Assembly (NCBI GenBank): GCA_009842375.1
Contig: VYFM01000656.1
Coordinates: forward strand, 1-6,952
Origin: Candidatus Poribacteria bacterium
Lineage (GTDB): Bacteria; Poribacteria; WGA-4E; WGA-3G
Direction of reading: 5' to 3'
DNA length: 6,952 nucleotides
How positions within the stretch are numbered: the stretch's first letter is position 1; each line of letters opens with the position of its first letter. Positions 5,637 through 6,952 of this stretch are shown here, in pieces. Both the position numbers and the translations under genes were made by a program. The notes under the pieces are model-generated. The model saw only the letters and a program-made list of their open reading frames with translations, had not been told where the DNA came from and searched no databases.

Positions 5637-6952
5637 TTACCTTTGTTGACTGGTATGATCTTCATGATATTTCGGATCATCATATTTTGCCAAGTTGATA
5701 CTTCTATCAAGTGTATAAGTTGCTGTGCGACCAGAATATGGTGGTTGCCATGTTACAGTAATCGTAATTATGGGTTCTCCAGTTTTAACGTAGATCTGGA
5801 CGCTGTACGTTGCATTATCTGTTTCATTACATGGTTTGTCGTATATTCCATCATCGTTGTAATCCCAACAGTCAACTGCAGTCTGTGCAAAATCCTTAAT
5901 AAAACCATCACTCAGAGTAACCGCAAATCCGTAGCCCGCAGGGTCTTCTCGCAACTTACGCGGTCCGTTATAGTTCGCTGGATAGTATATTTGCACTAAC
6001 CACCCATCTCCTGATATAGGATCAAGACTATCATAATAGTAATGTGAACTTATATCGGTTTCCCCAACAGGGATGGAGGTTGGTGTGGTGGTAGTTGTTG
6101 TAGTGGTAGTGTCATCATCTCCATTCCCGCCACCATTTCCACCGCCATTTTCGTCTCCATTGTTCCCGTTGTTCCCATTCCCATTATTCCCGTTATTACC
6201 ACTTCCACCATTGATTATCTCAGGAGGTGTCTCGTCAATATCTAATACATAAATAGTAACATCAATACTATCTGATAGACTATCATCAGAAACAGTAATT
6301 ATAACTGAATACATATCTTTTGTTTCATAATCCAAATCAGTGTTAACCATTAACTGCCCAGTTGATTGATCGATACTAAAGGATACCTGATCCGTACCAT
6401 GGAGTACGTATGTCAAATTATCATTTTCGTTATCACTTGCTGATATAGGTGCTCCAATATATTCACCCATTGCCCTATTTTCGTAAACATCACGACTTGT
6501 ATTGTCCCCTTCTGTAAATTCCGGTGCAGTATTATCATCAATACCACCATTGTTGTTAGCACCATTGTTGTTAGGAGGAGTTTGACCTCCAACACCGTCA
6601 TCTTGAGGAACAGTTTCAGTTTCTGGTAAAGTGATAGTTTCAGCTTCGCCATCTGTTAGTTCATCTATCAAGTCACTGTTATCAGATATCCTTTCAGCCT
6701 CCATAATAACTTCACCTTTATAATAAAACACATAAATAGTTCTTGACGGGTGAATATGAATGACAGGTAAAGAACTTTCTTTCGGCTTTGGCACGAGAGT
6801 AACGCAGGCAGATTCCGTTCCGTTATGTAAACATACCAATCCATTACCATGGTCTTGAAAGTACTGATCCACATCTCCAGGTTGCAACAGTGGACCTGTA
6901 TAAGGCAGATCTGAACAACCTATGATATTGAATAATATAATAAGAATACAAA
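5637..6952 (-). CDS. Cadherin-domain lipoprotein, 5' end beyond the window
   Basis: The frame stays open to the window edge. The visible N-terminus, CILIILFNIIGCSDLPYTG, is a signal peptide end with lipobox IIGC; the lipidated Cys codon is at 6915-6917. The true start lies just outside, and the TTG at 6885-6887 is not credible. After an unrecognised region (about 6560-6910) with a hydrophobic strand-rich part, an Asn/Gly-rich stretch leads to one cadherin-like repeat at 6222-6536: NTAPEFTEG, VYENRAMGEYIG, ISASDNENDNLTY, FSIDQSTGQL, LDYETKDMYSVIITVSD and YVLDIDE. The acidic motifs are those that bind calcium in cadherins. A Gly/Asn-rich linker and a run of Thr (6084-6209) follow, then an unrecognised C-terminal domain of about 150 residues with two cysteines and an EF-hand-like loop DYNDDGIYD between them. 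Likely anchored in the outer membrane and adhesive; this is inference. It lies 57 bases upstream of the obg ATG, in the same direction. Confidence 0.8.
   Translation of the reverse strand, partial: CILIILFNIIGCSDLPYTGPLLQPGDVDQYFQDHGNGLVCLHNGTESACVTLVPKPKESSLPVIHIHPSRTIYVFYYKGEVIMEAERISDNSDLIDELTDGEAETITLPETETVPQDDGVGGQTPPNNNGANNNGGIDDNTAPEFTEGDNTSRDVYENRAMGEYIGAPISASDNENDNLTYVLHGTDQVSFSIDQSTGQLMVNTDLDYETKDMYSVIITVSDDSLSDSIDVTIYVLDIDETPPEIINGGSGNNGNNGNGNNGNNGDENGGGNGGGNGDDDTTTTTTTTTPTSIPVGETDISSHYYYDSLDPISGDGWLVQIYYPANYNGPRKLREDPAGYGFAVTLSDGFIKDFAQTAVDCWDYNDDGIYDKPCNETDNATYSVQIYVKTGEPIITITVTWQPPYSGRTATYTLDRSINLAKYDDPKYHEDHTSQQR
5843..5869 (-). other. EF-hand/dockerin-like calcium loop DYNDDGIYD within the cadherin lipoprotein
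   Basis: The codons for the nine residues D-Y-N-D-D-G-I-Y-D give the spacing DxNxDGxxD seen in dockerin, thrombospondin type 3 and EF-hand loops. Cysteines lie two residues before the loop and three residues after it and could form a disulfide. Calcium binding is inferred from the motif; a single short loop of this kind can occur by chance in an Asp/Asn-rich protein. Confidence 0.45.
6084..6209 (-). repeat. Low-complexity Gly/Asn and poly-Thr linker coding repeat
   Basis: This part of the cadherin lipoprotein gene encodes alternating NNG/NGG units, then DDD and nine threonines. Synonymous codons vary (GGT, GGG, GGA, GGC; AAT, AAC; ACT, ACC, ACA), so the repeat seems kept at the protein level and is not a fresh slippage product. 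It likely acts as a flexible, extended spacer between the cadherin repeat and the C-terminal domain. Thr-rich linkers also occur after the signal peptide of the CsgG-like protein. Confidence 0.8.

Noticed and set aside
6084..6209. Repetitive stretch as a CRISPR array or DNA tandem repeat
   Set aside because: The units are of 3-9 bases in the coding frame, with synonymous codon changes, and there are no spacers.
6885..6887. TTG as the start codon of the cadherin protein
   Set aside because: The frame is open upstream to the window edge and encodes a signal peptide end with a lipobox Cys, so the start must be further upstream.
1..6952. tRNA, rRNA, riboswitch, defence system or phage genes
   Set aside because: I saw no tRNA cloverleaf motifs, rRNA segments, conserved riboswitch cores, nuclease/toxin motifs or phage proteins. 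Small structured RNAs cannot be excluded without covariance models.

Overview
The window looks like bacterial chromosome from a diderm lineage. Three proteins carry export signals and two of those look like lipoproteins. The combination of a CotH-family C-terminus, a cadherin-repeat lipoprotein and a GTAGGTC-type palindromic intergenic repeat reminds me of Candidatus Poribacteria or similar uncultured marine/sponge-associated bacteria. This placement comes from gene content and memory only and is tentative.

Layout. Positions 8-262 (+) are the C-terminal end of a CotH-family protein whose body lies outside the window; an in-frame TGA at 5-7 suggests a frameshift or a decayed copy. Positions 263-673 have no gene but hold a 215-bp element (391-605) with about 30-bp terminal inverted repeats around a second, independent palindrome (461-539). 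This nested structure looks like a MITE or other non-autonomous element. Two + strand genes follow. The first, 674-1939, is an exported CsgG-like protein with an FlgT_C-like C-terminal domain. The second, 1997-3067, is a lipoprotein very similar to the xylose-binding protein XylF. They are 57 bp apart with no visible terminator, so they may be co-transcribed.

The right half is on the - strand. A cadherin-domain lipoprotein gene (5637 to beyond 6952, 5' end cut by the window) is followed closely by obg (GTPase) and proB (glutamate 5-kinase). The gaps are short, so the three may form one operon. The obg-proB pair is a widespread arrangement in bacteria; the cadherin lipoprotein sits where rplU-rpmA often lie. 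The + and - groups converge at 3068-3091, where only 24 bp separate the stop codons.

How the genes fit together: obg and proB are housekeeping genes (ribosome assembly/stress GTPase, first step of proline synthesis). The other genes are envelope or surface functions: sugar binding, a CsgG-like periplasmic/outer-membrane protein, and calcium-dependent adhesion. I see no convincing new multi-gene system. The best leads are the nested inverted-repeat element, the CsgG plus FlgT_C architecture, the xylF-like gene without visible transporter partners, and the cadherin lipoprotein attached to obg-proB.
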